Shown here in pieces: positions 43,502-53,102 of a stretch of DNA of 64,000 bases (positions within the stretch are counted from its first letter, which is position 1; the number at the start of each line of letters is the position of its first letter). This stretch comes from Bacteroidales bacterium UBA4179. GTDB lineage: Bacteria > Bacteroidota > Bacteroidia > Bacteroidales > Dysgonomonadaceae. The position numbers and the translations under genes were made by a program. The stretch spans positions 4,050-68,049 of the forward strand of contig DFUT01000010.1 of NCBI GenBank assembly GCA_002381125.1, given 5' to 3'. Below the pieces are notes generated by a model. That model ran no database searches. It saw only the letters and a list, made by a program, of their open reading frames with translations, and was not told the origin of the DNA.

Positions 43502-46465
43502 ATGTCTATAAGGTTAATAAAAGTATCAAAAAATTTGAATGTAGGAATCAATAGTTTGGTTGAATTTCTACAGAAAAAAGGTATTAACATAGAAGCTAAC
43601 CCAAACGCAAAAATCGAAGAAGAGCAGTATGAGTTGTTGATTGCAGAGTTTGGCAAAGATAAAAACATCAGAAAAGAAGTCGACAAAAAACTCAAAAAAT
43701 TTCACAGTAAGGAAAATAAAAAAGAAACTGTTGCTATTGAAGGGTACGAATTACCGGAAACGGAAACGGAAAAGGAAAAGGAAACAAAAAAGAAGGTCGA
43801 AAAAGAAACAATTAAAACCGAAATACCGGAAAGTTTAAAGCCACACGTCAATATTGTCGGAAACATAGATTTAGACGAACATAAGAAGAAAAAAGAAACG
43901 AAAGCGGAAGAAAAAGAAATAATAAAAGAATCCGCATCGACAATTGAGCCCGAAGCCGATACGACAACCGGAGAAAAAGAAGAAATTACAACAGTCAAAA
44001 CAGAGGCTGAACCCCCAGTAAACGTTTTTGACAAACAAAAAACAACTGAAGAGAAACAAAAACAAAAGAAAAAAACAGATATGGAAACCAAAGTTGTAAA
44101 AGAGGAAGTTTCCAAAGAAAAACAGGCAAACGAAGAGAAAATTGTCGCCGAAGAAAAGATTGTCGATGATAGCCATGATGAAGATGAAGTCTTTCGCATC
44201 CATGACAAAAAACTGGAATCCAATCTAGTAATAAAAGGCTCAATTGATCTGGATGCAATTAACGAAAAAACTCGACCTGCTCGTAAGAGTCGTTCACAAC
44301 GCAGAAAAGAAAGGCTCGAAAGGGAACAAAAAGCCCTTAACAATAAAAAATTAAAAGAAGAAAACATAAGGCTTTTGAAAAAAGAAAGCCTCGAGGAAAA
44401 TCGAAAGTCTACCGACGAATTAAAAGAAAAAGGGAAGAAAAAACGCAAACGCATCCGCAAAAGCAAGGTAAATCTCGACAAGACCAACACCTTCGATTCT
44501 TCTCCGAAAAATCGAGAACGACATCGCCCCGTACTCAGAAAACCAAATAAAACAGAAATAAGCGACGAAGAAGTACAAAAACAAATCAAAGAGACATTGG
44601 CTCGCCTCACCGAAAAACGAGGCGGAAAAGCCAGCGCAAAATATCGCCGCGAAAAACGTGAAGCTTTATCCCATAAACAACGGGAAGAAAATCGACAAAA
44701 AGAACGCGAAAGTCATGTGCTCGAATTGACTGAATTTGTTACAGCGAACGATTTGGCCAATATGATGGATGTTCCTGTAACTGATGTTATTTCAACATGT
44801 ATGAGTTTAGGAGTAATGGTCGCCATCAACCAACGACTTGATGCAGAAACTATTAATATTGTAGCCGACGAATTCGGTTTCGAAACAAAATTTGTAAGTG
44901 CCGATGTAATTGAGGCTATCGACGAAGAAGATGAAGACGATCCAAAAGATTTGGTTCCTCGCCCACCCATCGTTACCGTAATGGGACACGTAGATCACGG
45001 TAAAACTTCTTTGCTTGACAATATCAGAAATACCAATGTAATTGCAGGTGAAGCGGGAGGAATTACTCAACATATCGGGGCTTACAATGTTCAATTGAGC
45101 GATGGGCGAAAAATTACTTTTCTCGACACCCCGGGACACGAAGCGTTTACCGCTATGCGAGCACGAGGAGCTCAGGTTACAGACGTAGCGATCATTATTG
45201 TAGCTGCCGACGACGATATTATGCCTCAAACCATCGAGGCAATCAACCATGCCAAAGCAGCGGGAGTTCCTATTGTTTTCGCAATCAATAAAATTGATAA
45301 ACCTGAAGCCAATCCCAATAAAATAAAAGAAAAATTGGCAGAAATGAATTATCTGGTAGAAGAATGGGGAGGCAAATACCAATCTCAGGATATATCGGCA
45401 AAAAAAGGTACCGGAGTGCAAGAGCTACTGGAAAAAGTACTACTCGAAGCCGACCTACTCGAACTGAAAGCAAACCCCAATCGAAAAGCAAAAGGTTCGG
45501 TAATCGAATCATCCCTTGATAAAGGTCGAGGATATGTTGCCACCGTTCTTGTTCAAAACGGAACATTAAACCAAGGAGACATCGTGCTGGCAGGAACTCA
45601 CTATGGCCGTATAAAAGCCATGTTCAACGAACGCAATCAGCGTATAGAAAAAGCAGGCCCATCAGAGCCGGTACTTATCTTAGGATTGAATGGAGCACCC
45701 CAAGCAGGCGATACTTTTTATGTAATGGAAAGTGAACAAGAGGCCCGTTCCATTGCTAGCCGACGCGAACAATTACAACGTGAACAATCGCTGCGTACAC
45801 AAAAAATGCTGACGCTTGACGATATCGGGCGACGCATTGCCATCGGCAATTTCAAACAATTGAACATCATTGTGAAAGGTGACGTAGATGGTTCTGTAGA
45901 AGCACTCTCGGATTCGCTTATGCAGTTATCCAAAGAAGAAATCGAAGTAAATGTTATTCATAAAGCCGTTGGTCAGATATCGGAATCAGACGTTACTCTG
46001 GCAGCCGCATCGGATGCCGTTATTATCGGATTCCAAGTACGACCCTCACTGACAGCTCGCAAAGAAGCCGAGAAAGAAGGAGTTGAAATTCGTTTGTATT
46101 CAATTATTTACGATGCCATAGAAGATGTGAAATCTGCTATGGAAGGTATGCTTTCACCTGATATCAAAGAAGAAGTTACAGGTAATCTTGAAGTACTCGA
46201 AACGTTTAAAATTCCCAAGGTGGGAACTGTAGCCGGATGTGTTGTGAAAGAGGGAAAAATAAAACGTACAAGCAAAATTCGATTGATCCGCGACGGTATC
46301 GTTATCTATAGCGGAGAGTTGGATTCGTTAAAACGCTTTAAAGATGATGTAAAAGAAGTCACAGTAGGATATGAATGTGGATTAAACATTAAGAATTTCA
46401 ACGATATAAAAATAGGCGACGTAATAGAATCTTACGAAGAAGTAGAGGTGAAGAAAACATTGTAA
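43502..46465 (+). CDS. infB: Translation initiation factor IF-2
   Basis: A 987-residue GTPase that places initiator tRNA on the 30S subunit. A small IF2_N-like start (IRLIKVSKNLNVGINSLVEF) is followed by a long, low-complexity Lys/Glu-rich linker to about residue 400. The G domain begins at PIVTVMGHVDHGKTSLLDNI, with DTPGHEAFTAMRARG and FAINKIDKPEANP as G3 and G4. Domains II, III and IV follow (VIIGFQVRPS; TGNLEVLETFKIPK). The linker's extreme Lys/Glu content is normal for Bacteroidota IF-2. Confidence 0.98.
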   Translation: MSIRLIKVSKNLNVGINSLVEFLQKKGINIEANPNAKIEEEQYELLIAEFGKDKNIRKEVDKKLKKFHSKENKKETVAIEGYELPETETEKEKETKKKVEKETIKTEIPESLKPHVNIVGNIDLDEHKKKKETKAEEKEIIKESASTIEPEADTTTGEKEEITTVKTEAEPPVNVFDKQKTTEEKQKQKKKTDMETKVVKEEVSKEKQANEEKIVAEEKIVDDSHDEDEVFRIHDKKLESNLVIKGSIDLDAINEKTRPARKSRSQRRKERLEREQKALNNKKLKEENIRLLKKESLEENRKSTDELKEKGKKKRKRIRKSKVNLDKTNTFDSSPKNRERHRPVLRKPNKTEISDEEVQKQIKETLARLTEKRGGKASAKYRREKREALSHKQREENRQKERESHVLELTEFVTANDLANMMDVPVTDVISTCMSLGVMVAINQRLDAETINIVADEFGFETKFVSADVIEAIDEEDEDDPKDLVPRPPIVTVMGHVDHGKTSLLDNIRNTNVIAGEAGGITQHIGAYNVQLSDGRKITFLDTPGHEAFTAMRARGAQVTDVAIIIVAADDDIMPQTIEAINHAKAAGVPIVFAINKIDKPEANPNKIKEKLAEMNYLVEEWGGKYQSQDISAKKGTGVQELLEKVLLEADLLELKANPNRKAKGSVIESSLDKGRGYVATVLVQNGTLNQGDIVLAGTHYGRIKAMFNERNQRIEKAGPSEPVLILGLNGAPQAGDTFYVMESEQEARSIASRREQLQREQSLRTQKMLTLDDIGRRIAIGNFKQLNIIVKGDVDGSVEALSDSLMQLSKEEIEVNVIHKAVGQISESDVTLAAASDAVIIGFQVRPSLTARKEAEKEGVEIRLYSIIYDAIEDVKSAMEGMLSPDIKEEVTGNLEVLETFKIPKVGTVAGCVVKEGKIKRTSKIRLIRDGIVIYSGELDSLKRFKDDVKEVTVGYECGLNIKNFNDIKIGDVIESYEEVEVKKTL

Positions 46466-46527
46466 AAAAATACTTTGAAATATTGAAAACCAGTTGACAT
46501 TGTGATTTATAATTCTCTACCTTGATG

Positions 46528-46557
46528 GCAGCATCTGTCAAAAATGGCAGATGCTGC
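46528..46557 (+). promoter_or_regulatory. Strong hairpin between infB and the OmpH-like gene
   Basis: GCAGCATCTGTC (46528-46539) pairs with GGCAGATGCTGC (46546-46557) around AAAAAT, with one G-U pair. No T run follows, so it is not a standard terminator. It could protect the end of the infB message or act on the gene 74 bp downstream. Confidence 0.6.
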
Positions 46558-46630
46558 TACAACACACAGAGAAATAAATTGTATGTTTAACGGGGAAAAC
46601 TATAAACAAAAACACAAAATTGTATTTATT

Positions 46631-47149
46631 ATGACAAAGAAAATTCTATTAAGCGCATGTGCTCTCATTTTCGTGTTAACCGCAACCGCAATTGCTCAAA
46701 ATCCTTATGTGGTAGCCTATGTAAATACGATTGAATTGATTAATTCCTTCCCCGAAAAATCCAAAGCTACCGAAAAACTTATCGCACTCAGCAACAGTTA
46801 TAAGGAAGAATTGCAGCTAATGCAGAATGAATATAATAAAAAATATTCCGATTTTATAACCTATCAAAGTTCAATGGCCGAAAACATTAAACTGCGCCGA
46901 ATGCAAGAATTGACTGATTTGGAAAATAAAATCCACGAATTCATGAAATTGGCACAAAAAGATATCGAAGAGCAGGAAAAAATTTTGCTTGAACCCATTA
47001 AAGAAAGAATTAAAGAGGCCGTTCGCATTGTGGGTATCGAACAAAACTTTATGGTGATTTACGACTTAGCCGATCCGGCTATAATTTTTGTCACCCCAAA
47101 TGCTGTAGATGCAAATCCGCTTGTAAAAACAAAGCTTGGTATCAGATAA
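46631..47149 (+). CDS. OmpH/Skp family periplasmic chaperone
   Basis: I take the ATG at 46631 (172 residues), which gives a clean signal peptide, MTKKILLSACALIFVLTATAIAQ. Mature residues begin VVAYVNTIELINSFPEKSKA, the usual start of OmpH-family proteins, followed by a long coiled coil (about residues 50-125) and a C-terminal beta part, IEQNFMVIYDLADPAIIFV. Skp-type trimers hold unfolded outer-membrane proteins in the periplasm. It lies before murI in the same orientation. Confidence 0.9.
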   Translation: MTKKILLSACALIFVLTATAIAQNPYVVAYVNTIELINSFPEKSKATEKLIALSNSYKEELQLMQNEYNKKYSDFITYQSSMAENIKLRRMQELTDLENKIHEFMKLAQKDIEEQEKILLEPIKERIKEAVRIVGIEQNFMVIYDLADPAIIFVTPNAVDANPLVKTKLGIR

Positions 47150-47191
47150 TTGGATATTGAATAATATTGAATTCCAAAACAAAAAAATTCA

Positions 47192-48043
47192 GTGGGAAAC
47201 AATTTTAACCGAAAAGAAGGAGCTATTGGCGTTTTCGATTCGGGTTATGGTGGGCTTACCATATTATCGGAAATCCGATCATTGATGCCCCATTATGATT
47301 ATATTTATTTAGGAGACAACGCCAGAGCTCCTTACGGAAACCGCTCTTTTGAAATCGTATATCGATTCACGCTACAAGCGGTCGAATGGTTTTTTTCACA
47401 AGGTTGCCATTTGATTATTCTGGCATGCAACACCGCATCGGCCAAAGCGTTACGAAGCATTCAGGAAAACGATCTCCCACTTCTTGATCCTCAACGACGC
47501 GTATTGGGCATCATCCGACCAACAGTGGAAAGCATAAATGATTTCACTAAAACCGGTCATATAGGTGTATTCGGCACAGAAGGCACCATCCAATCTCAAT
47601 CTTACGAACTGGAAATCAAAAAACTGCACCCTCATCTTTTCGTAACCGGCGAAGCCTGTCCCATGTGGGTGCCTTTAGTGGAAAACAACGAACATAATAA
47701 TCCGGGTGCCGATTATTTTGTAAAACAACATATCGATCGTTTATTGAAAAAAGATCCCCATATCGATACCCTCATTCTTGGTTGCACCCATTACCCCTTG
47801 TTGATAAAAAAAATAAAACAATATCTTCCGGAATACATCCACGTGATTGCCCAAGGCAAGTATGTTGCCAAAAGTCTAAAAAATTACTTGGAACGTCACC
47901 CTGAAATGAATGAAAAATGTAGAAAAAATGGTACAATCCGGTTTTTTACTACCGAATCGCCCGAAAAATTCTCTCAACAAGCGTCGCTTTTCCTTAATAA
48001 AAAAATAAAAGCTCAGAACATTAATATCGATACACTGTGTTGA
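47192..48043 (+). CDS. murI: Glutamate racemase
   Basis: A 283-residue cofactor-independent racemase supplying D-glutamate to peptidoglycan. The two catalytic cysteines lie in ILACNTASAKAL and LILGCTHYPLL, and the N-terminal signature is GVFDSGYGGLTIL. The start appears to be GTG at 47192 (no ATG fits). Its stop overlaps the start of the CvpA-like gene by 7 bp. Confidence 0.96.
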   Translation: MGNNFNRKEGAIGVFDSGYGGLTILSEIRSLMPHYDYIYLGDNARAPYGNRSFEIVYRFTLQAVEWFFSQGCHLIILACNTASAKALRSIQENDLPLLDPQRRVLGIIRPTVESINDFTKTGHIGVFGTEGTIQSQSYELEIKKLHPHLFVTGEACPMWVPLVENNEHNNPGADYFVKQHIDRLLKKDPHIDTLILGCTHYPLLIKKIKQYLPEYIHVIAQGKYVAKSLKNYLERHPEMNEKCRKNGTIRFFTTESPEKFSQQASLFLNKKIKAQNINIDTLC

Positions 48044-48618
48044 ATTGGTTTGACATCTTTATGGCAATCGCATTGATTGTTGCCTTTGCAAGTGGATTCA
48101 GGCAAGGATTAATCAGGCAGTTGATAAACTTCGTCGGTCTGATATTTGCAATCGTTTTCGCAGGGCAATTGGCAAAAATCATCCTACCGTGGTTTTTGCA
48201 AATCACCAAAATGCCTCACAACATAGTTTCAGTAATTTCTTACCTTTCAGCTTTTGCCATCATTATGGCAATTATATCATTATGCGGCAGTGTCATCCAT
48301 AAACTCGTAACGATTGTTCACCTTGGTTTTTTTAATAAATTATTGGGATCTGTTGTATCCATAGGAATTGCTGCAGTAATACTCAGTTTGATTCTCAATA
48401 TGTTATTGATACTTGATCCGAAAGAAAAAATCATAAACAAAGAGACCAAACAAAATTCATTTTTTTATAAACGTATACAAATTGTTGTTCCTACTTTTGT
48501 TCCATACATAAACGGAGAAGTCTGGAAACAATATATCCCGGGAGAATACAAAGGAAAAACAATTCAAACTTTTTCCCCTACTCGGCAAACAAATCAAAAC
48601 AGGCAGCAATTATGTTAA
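48037..48618 (+). CDS. CvpA family membrane protein
   Basis: A 193-residue protein with four membrane spans in the CvpA arrangement: WFDIFMAIALIVAFASGFRQG (the family opening), LINFVGLIFAIVFAGQLA, VSVISYLSAFAIIMAIISL and LLGSVVSIGIAAVILSLIL. E. coli CvpA is linked to colicin V production and envelope maintenance; the molecular role is unknown. The likely start is GTG at 48037 (or TTG at 48040). It overlaps murI by 7 bp and psd by 7 bp, so the three genes are tightly coupled. Confidence 0.85.
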   Translation: MLNWFDIFMAIALIVAFASGFRQGLIRQLINFVGLIFAIVFAGQLAKIILPWFLQITKMPHNIVSVISYLSAFAIIMAIISLCGSVIHKLVTIVHLGFFNKLLGSVVSIGIAAVILSLILNMLLILDPKEKIINKETKQNSFFYKRIQIVVPTFVPYINGEVWKQYIPGEYKGKTIQTFSPTRQTNQNRQQLC

Positions 48619-49292
48619 TACACAAAGAAGGCAAACGCGTACTTATTAAATGGTTAATAGCATTCATTTTACTAAACAGTATTCTGTTTGCCTTTTGCAC
48701 TGTGAGGGTTCTCAATTTTATTATCTTTGCCGTGACTGCAATCCTATATGCAACAATGGTAAACTTCTATAAAAAACCAAAAAGAATATATACAGGCCAA
48801 CTTCTCGGATGGGTAAATGCGCCGGCCGACGGGAAAATCGTAACCATAGAAAAAGTATTTGAAAAAGATTTTCTGCAGCAAGAGTGCATACAGATATCCA
48901 TTTTTATGTCGTTATTCAATGCTCATTCGAATTGGGTACCCGTGACCGGAAAAGTAATCCACTTATCACACGATATGGGTCGATTTCATGCTGCATTTCT
49001 TCCCAAATCGAGTAAAGAAAACGAACGAACAAACATCATTTTCGAAACACCCGATGGTCATCGGATACTAACACGACAAATAGCCGGAGCTGTAGCAAAA
49101 CGCATCGTGACTTATGTAAAAGAAGGGGAAAGTTATGATATTGCCGATCCTTTGGGATTTATAAAATTAGGTTCTCGCATGGACGTCTTCCTTCCCCTCG
49201 ATAGCGAAATTTTAGTAACCATGAAACAAAAAGTTCGTGCAAACAAAACCTTTTTAGCCCGTCTGCCTCAAAAAAATCCAAAAAACAAATAA
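48612..49292 (+). CDS. psd: Phosphatidylserine decarboxylase (short, PSD-related form)
   Basis: A 226-residue proenzyme that makes phosphatidylethanolamine. Two N-terminal membrane spans are followed by VNAPADGKIVTIEKV, IQISIFMSLFNAHSNWVPVTG (with the conserved His) and the self-cleavage motif LGSRMDVFLP, where LGS matches the LGST site of other Psd enzymes; the Ser becomes the pyruvoyl group. Its short length fits the archaetidylserine-decarboxylase-like class of Bacteroidota. It overlaps the CvpA gene by 7 bp. Confidence 0.93.
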   Translation: MLIHKEGKRVLIKWLIAFILLNSILFAFCTVRVLNFIIFAVTAILYATMVNFYKKPKRIYTGQLLGWVNAPADGKIVTIEKVFEKDFLQQECIQISIFMSLFNAHSNWVPVTGKVIHLSHDMGRFHAAFLPKSSKENERTNIIFETPDGHRILTRQIAGAVAKRIVTYVKEGESYDIADPLGFIKLGSRMDVFLPLDSEILVTMKQKVRANKTFLARLPQKNPKNK

Positions 49293-49375
49293 TACAAATT
49301 CGAGAATCAAGACACCTAACCGAGTTTCGAAAAAATATCGTTATTTTTGCATTGTCATTCTTTCAACTAAGTTAC

Positions 49376-49393
49376 TGAGATTGAAAAATCTCA
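49376..49393 (+). promoter_or_regulatory. GAAA-tetraloop hairpin in the glutamine synthetase leader
   Basis: TGAGATT (49376-49382), loop GAAA, AATCTCA (49387-49393): a perfect 7-bp stem capped by a GNRA-type loop, 23 bp before the start codon. A TATTTTTG box upstream (49342-49349) would place it within the transcribed leader. Confidence 0.5.
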
Positions 49394-49416
49394 AATCATA
49401 AATTATATATCCAACT

Positions 49417-51612
49417 ATGTCGACATTACGGTTTAAAGCAATAGAAAAAGCATCGCAACACATGCCTGTAGAAATTTCACCTCCGGGCAAATTGCCATCC
49501 GAATACTACGGAAAATATGTTTTCAATAAAAAACAAATGGCCAGATTCCTTTCCAAGGAAACGATGCAAACAGTCTTGCAAGCTATCGACAAAGGAATAA
49601 CCCTTCAACGAGAAATTGCCGATCATGTAGCCGTAGGCATGAAGATGTGGGCCCTTGAAATGGGTGCGACGCATTACACACATTGGTTTCAGCCACTAAC
49701 AGATAGAACTGCGGAAAAACACGATTCGTTTATCGAGTATGTGGAAGGATCTGATGTGGATGTCATCGAAACTTTTTCGGGAACACTTCTTGCACAACAG
49801 GAACCCGATGCTTCCAGCTTTCCCAGCGGCGGAATCCGCAATACGTTTGAAGCGCGAGGTTATACGGCATGGGACCCTTCTTCTCCGGCTTTCATTATGG
49901 GCGACACGCTGTGTATCCCTACCGTTTTCATTTCTTATACAGGTGAAGCTCTCGACTATAAAACACCTTTACTGAAAGCGCTTTCAGCCATAGACAAGGC
50001 GGCCGTTGAAGTTTGCAAACTCTTCGATCCCAATGTAAAAAGAGTATATTCGTATTTGGGATGGGAACAAGAATATTTTCTTGTAGATCAGGCATTATAT
50101 GAAGCACGTCCCGATCTAGTACTCACCGGCAGAACCTTGATGGGGCACGAAAGCGCAAAAAATCAACAACTCGAAGATCATTATTTCGGCGCCATTCCTC
50201 CCCGTGTGGCTGCTTTCATGCGTGAAGTAGAAATTGAAGCTTACAAATACGGCATTCCATTAAAAACCCGACACAATGAGGTTGCACCCAATCAGTTTGA
50301 AGTTGCTCCCATTTTTGGTGAAACCAATTTGGCAGTAGATCAGAACCTACTGTTAATGACACTGATGAATAAAATAGCCACTAAACATCATTTCAAACTC
50401 CTGCTTCATGAAAAACCGTTTGACGGCATCAACGGATCCGGCAAACACAACAACTGGTCGCTTGGCACAGACACAGGCGTAGGATTATTTACCCCCGGAA
50501 AAACAACCAATGAAAATCTTCAGTTCGTAACGTTCCTGGTAAATACTCTCATGGCTGTTTACAAATACAACGGTCTTCTTAAGGCATCCATCATGTCTGC
50601 TCAAAATGCCCACCGATTAGGGAAAAACGAAGCTCCCCCTCCCATAATCTCAGTCTTTCTCGGCACACAAATTTCAAGTGTATTGGATAAAATTGAACAT
50701 AGCTCAAAGAATGATGAAATTACAGTAAACGAATTAAAAAAAATGGAATTGGGAGTATCTCATATTCCCGAAGTATTGATCGACAACACCGACCGCAACC
50801 GCACTTCACCCTTTGCATTTACCGGCAACCGCTTCGAATTCAGGGCTGTGGGAGCATCTGCAAATTGCTCGACGGCCATGATCGTTTTAAATGCCGCCGT
50901 TGCCGCTCAATTGATGGATTTTAAGAAAGAGATCGACAAAAAAATGAAAAGAGGGATGGAAAAAGAAGAAGCCATTTATGACACTATTCGACGCTATATT
51001 AAGGAAAGCAAACCCATTCGTTTCGAAGGAAACAGTTACAGTGAAGAATGGAAAAAAGAAGCCGAAAGACGCGGTCTCGATTGCAAAACCAGCGTACCTC
51101 TGATTTACGATGCTTACACCTCGGAAGACTCAGTAAAAATGTTCGAAAGTGCCGGAGTTATGACGAAAAAAGAACTGGAAGCACGAAATGAAGTGAAATG
51201 GGAAACGTATACCAAAAAAATTCAAATTGAAGCACGCGTTTTGGGCGATCTCTCCATTAATCATATCATTCCGGTGGCTACCCGCTATCAATCGGTTTTG
51301 CTCGACAATATTTGTAAAATGAAAACCGTTTTCGATGAAAAAAAAGCCGCCGAATTATCTAAAGAAGATCTATCGATCATTGAGGAAATAGCAACACACA
51401 TTGCGGCTATCAAGAAAAATGTGGACGATATGGTAGAAGCACGAAAAGTGGCCAACAAAATTGAAGATGCAAGAGAAAAAGCAATAGCTTATCATGATAA
51501 CGTTCTTTCTTATTTCGATATTATTCGTTATCATGTCGATAAACTTGAACTTATCGTTGACGATCAAATGTGGCCACTGCCTAAATACCGCGAACTCTTG
51601 TTTACCAATTGA
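49417..51612 (+). CDS. glnN: Type III glutamine synthetase
   Basis: A 731-residue GSIII, much longer than GSI, common in Bacteroidota. Family signatures: SEYYGKYVFNKKQMARFL near the N terminus, THYTHWFQPLTDRTAEKHDSF in two parts, SSFPSGGIRNTFEARGYTAWD in two parts, the metal and glutamate region LGWEQEYFLVDQ, and NGSGKHNNWSLGTDTG (active-site loop). It condenses ammonia and glutamate. The leader carries a promoter-like box and a small hairpin. Confidence 0.97.
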   Translation: MSTLRFKAIEKASQHMPVEISPPGKLPSEYYGKYVFNKKQMARFLSKETMQTVLQAIDKGITLQREIADHVAVGMKMWALEMGATHYTHWFQPLTDRTAEKHDSFIEYVEGSDVDVIETFSGTLLAQQEPDASSFPSGGIRNTFEARGYTAWDPSSPAFIMGDTLCIPTVFISYTGEALDYKTPLLKALSAIDKAAVEVCKLFDPNVKRVYSYLGWEQEYFLVDQALYEARPDLVLTGRTLMGHESAKNQQLEDHYFGAIPPRVAAFMREVEIEAYKYGIPLKTRHNEVAPNQFEVAPIFGETNLAVDQNLLLMTLMNKIATKHHFKLLLHEKPFDGINGSGKHNNWSLGTDTGVGLFTPGKTTNENLQFVTFLVNTLMAVYKYNGLLKASIMSAQNAHRLGKNEAPPPIISVFLGTQISSVLDKIEHSSKNDEITVNELKKMELGVSHIPEVLIDNTDRNRTSPFAFTGNRFEFRAVGASANCSTAMIVLNAAVAAQLMDFKKEIDKKMKRGMEKEEAIYDTIRRYIKESKPIRFEGNSYSEEWKKEAERRGLDCKTSVPLIYDAYTSEDSVKMFESAGVMTKKELEARNEVKWETYTKKIQIEARVLGDLSINHIIPVATRYQSVLLDNICKMKTVFDEKKAAELSKEDLSIIEEIATHIAAIKKNVDDMVEARKVANKIEDAREKAIAYHDNVLSYFDIIRYHVDKLELIVDDQMWPLPKYRELLFTN

Positions 51613-51640
51613 TCCAAAGCCACTTTATCGAAATCAATAC

Positions 51641-51681
51641 AGAACGATAAAATTAACCGTCACGATTAATTTTATCGTTCT
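51641..51681. terminator. Bidirectional terminator between glnN and manC
   Basis: A perfect 16-bp inverted repeat: 51641-51656 (AGAACGATAAAATTAA) with 51666-51681, around a 9-base loop. T-rich sequence follows on both strands. It sits between the convergent ends of the two genes. Confidence 0.85.
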
Positions 51682-51688
51682 TATTTAT

Positions 51689-52771
51689 TTAAACATACTC
51701 ATCTCCAAAACGAAACTTTACTTCGGTTACAAAGTGTTTGATTCGTTGCTCTTCGCTTTTTTTGCAAATAAGCAGGGCATTATCCGATTCGGCCACGATG
51801 TAATCTTCCAATCCTTGAACAACAACTACTTTACCGTCGCTCATCGCAACAATATTGCCAGTACTTTCAAAATACAAGGCTTTACAATTCAAACAGGCAT
51901 TGTTGTTTTCGTCTTTTTCTGCCATTTCGTGCAGCGAACCCCATGTTCCCAAATCGCTCCATCCGAAATCGGATGTTATGACATAGACATTATCGGCTTT
52001 TTCCATAATGCCGTAGTCAATGGAAATATTGGGACAAACAGGGAAACAGGCATCAATAAATTCTTTTTCTTTAGGAGTATTGAACAGCTCTTTCCCCTCA
52101 TTAAACTTATTGAAAACATCGGGTAAATAATTTTTAAAAGCCTCCAAAATAGTATTCACGTTCCAAAGAAAAATTCCGGAATTCCATACGAATTCACCGC
52201 TCTCGTAAAATTTTTGAGCCAATTCGTGATCCGGCTTTTCGGTAAATGTTTTTACTTTGTGAATACCATCGATGTTCTCCTCGCTAACTTGAATATAGCC
52301 GTAACCCGTTTCGGGTCGGCTCGGCTTAATACCCAATGTCAGCAATACGGGACGTTTTGCCACAAACTCAAAACCTTTTTTGACATCGGCAATAAACTGA
52401 TCCTCCTTCAATATCAAATGATCGGAAGGTGCAACCACGATATTTGCATCGGGATCAATTGCTCGTATCCGATAACACGCAAAAGCGACACAAGGTGCCG
52501 TATTCCGCCTCATCGGCTCCCTTAATATCTGATTCTCCGATAATTCCGGTAACTGTTGCCGAGTTATTTCGGCATAAGCATCGTTAGTTACGATAAAAAT
52601 GTTTTCAATGGGAACAATTTTTTTAAATCGGTCGAAAGTACTTTGCAACAACGATCTTCCCGTTCCGAAAAAGTCCAAAAACTGTTTGGGTTTTTGTTCT
52701 TTACTAAAAGGCCAGAAGCGGCTTCCCACACCTCCGCTCATAATTACACAATAATTGTTATTCCTCATCAT
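51689..52771 (-). CDS. manC: Mannose-1-phosphate guanylyltransferase
   Basis: A 360-residue nucleotidyltransferase that makes GDP-mannose from mannose 1-phosphate and GTP. The N-terminal signature is MSGGVGSRFWPFSKEQKPKQF in two overlapping parts (nucleotide loop and the PKQF motif), then IVVAPSDHLIL, TLGIKPSRPETGYGYI, FTEKPDH and SGEFVWNSGIFLW. The C-terminal extension is short, so it is the single-function form without an isomerase domain. Two adjacent ATGs could start it. Confidence 0.95.
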   Translation of the reverse strand: MMRNNNYCVIMSGGVGSRFWPFSKEQKPKQFLDFFGTGRSLLQSTFDRFKKIVPIENIFIVTNDAYAEITRQQLPELSENQILREPMRRNTAPCVAFACYRIRAIDPDANIVVAPSDHLILKEDQFIADVKKGFEFVAKRPVLLTLGIKPSRPETGYGYIQVSEENIDGIHKVKTFTEKPDHELAQKFYESGEFVWNSGIFLWNVNTILEAFKNYLPDVFNKFNEGKELFNTPKEKEFIDACFPVCPNISIDYGIMEKADNVYVITSDFGWSDLGTWGSLHEMAEKDENNNACLNCKALYFESTGNIVAMSDGKVVVVQGLEDYIVAESDNALLICKKSEEQRIKHFVTEVKFRFGDEYV

Positions 52772-52968
52772 TAATGTTAAAAAAATAATATTCTACATTG
52801 ATTTTGTTTGTTTCAAAAAAATTACAGAATTTACATGTTAACACTTTTAAACTACTTTTGTTTTCGTATTTCTTCATGCTTTAAAGGTAGAGAATAAAAA
52901 TAGATTTACAAAGTCGTCTTCATCAAAAAAAATAGGGAAAAGGGTTTTTTATTTATCAAAAATATATG

Positions 52969-52976
52969 TACTTTTG
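52969..52976 (+). promoter_or_regulatory. -7 box of tRNA-Leu promoter
   Basis: TACTTTTG, an exact match to TAnnTTTG, 21 bp before the tRNA. No clear TTTG lies at -33; a T-rich run stands there. Confidence 0.6.
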
Positions 52977-52997
52977 CATCCGATATTATCAAGGAAT

Positions 52998-53081
52998 GCC
53001 CAGATGGCGGAATTGGTAGACGCGCTGGTCTCAAACACCAGTGGACTCACCTCCATGCCGGTTCGATCCCGGCTCTGGGCA
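52998..53081 (+). tRNA. tRNA-Leu (anticodon CAA)
   Basis: Acceptor arms GCCCAGA and TCTGGGC pair; the D arm is GCGGAATTGGTAGACGC; the anticodon stem-loop CTGGT-CTCAAAC-ACCAG gives CAA, which reads UUG; a long class II variable arm follows; the T arm is GCCGG-TTCGATC-CCGGC. Discriminator A is followed by CA, so CCA is not fully encoded. Confidence 0.97.
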
Positions 53082-53102
53082 CAAACAAATCATACCGCAA
53101 TA

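Noticed and set aside
43702..44610. Minus-strand open frame (302 codons) opposite the infB linker
   Set aside because: Its Ser/Phe-rich low-complexity product is the mirror of the Lys/Glu-rich IF-2 linker.
52998..53081. Possible integration site of a mobile element at tRNA-Leu (same considered for tRNA-Ser at 60669-60756)
   Set aside because: No repeated tRNA 3' end, integrase or foreign-looking block is next to either tRNA.
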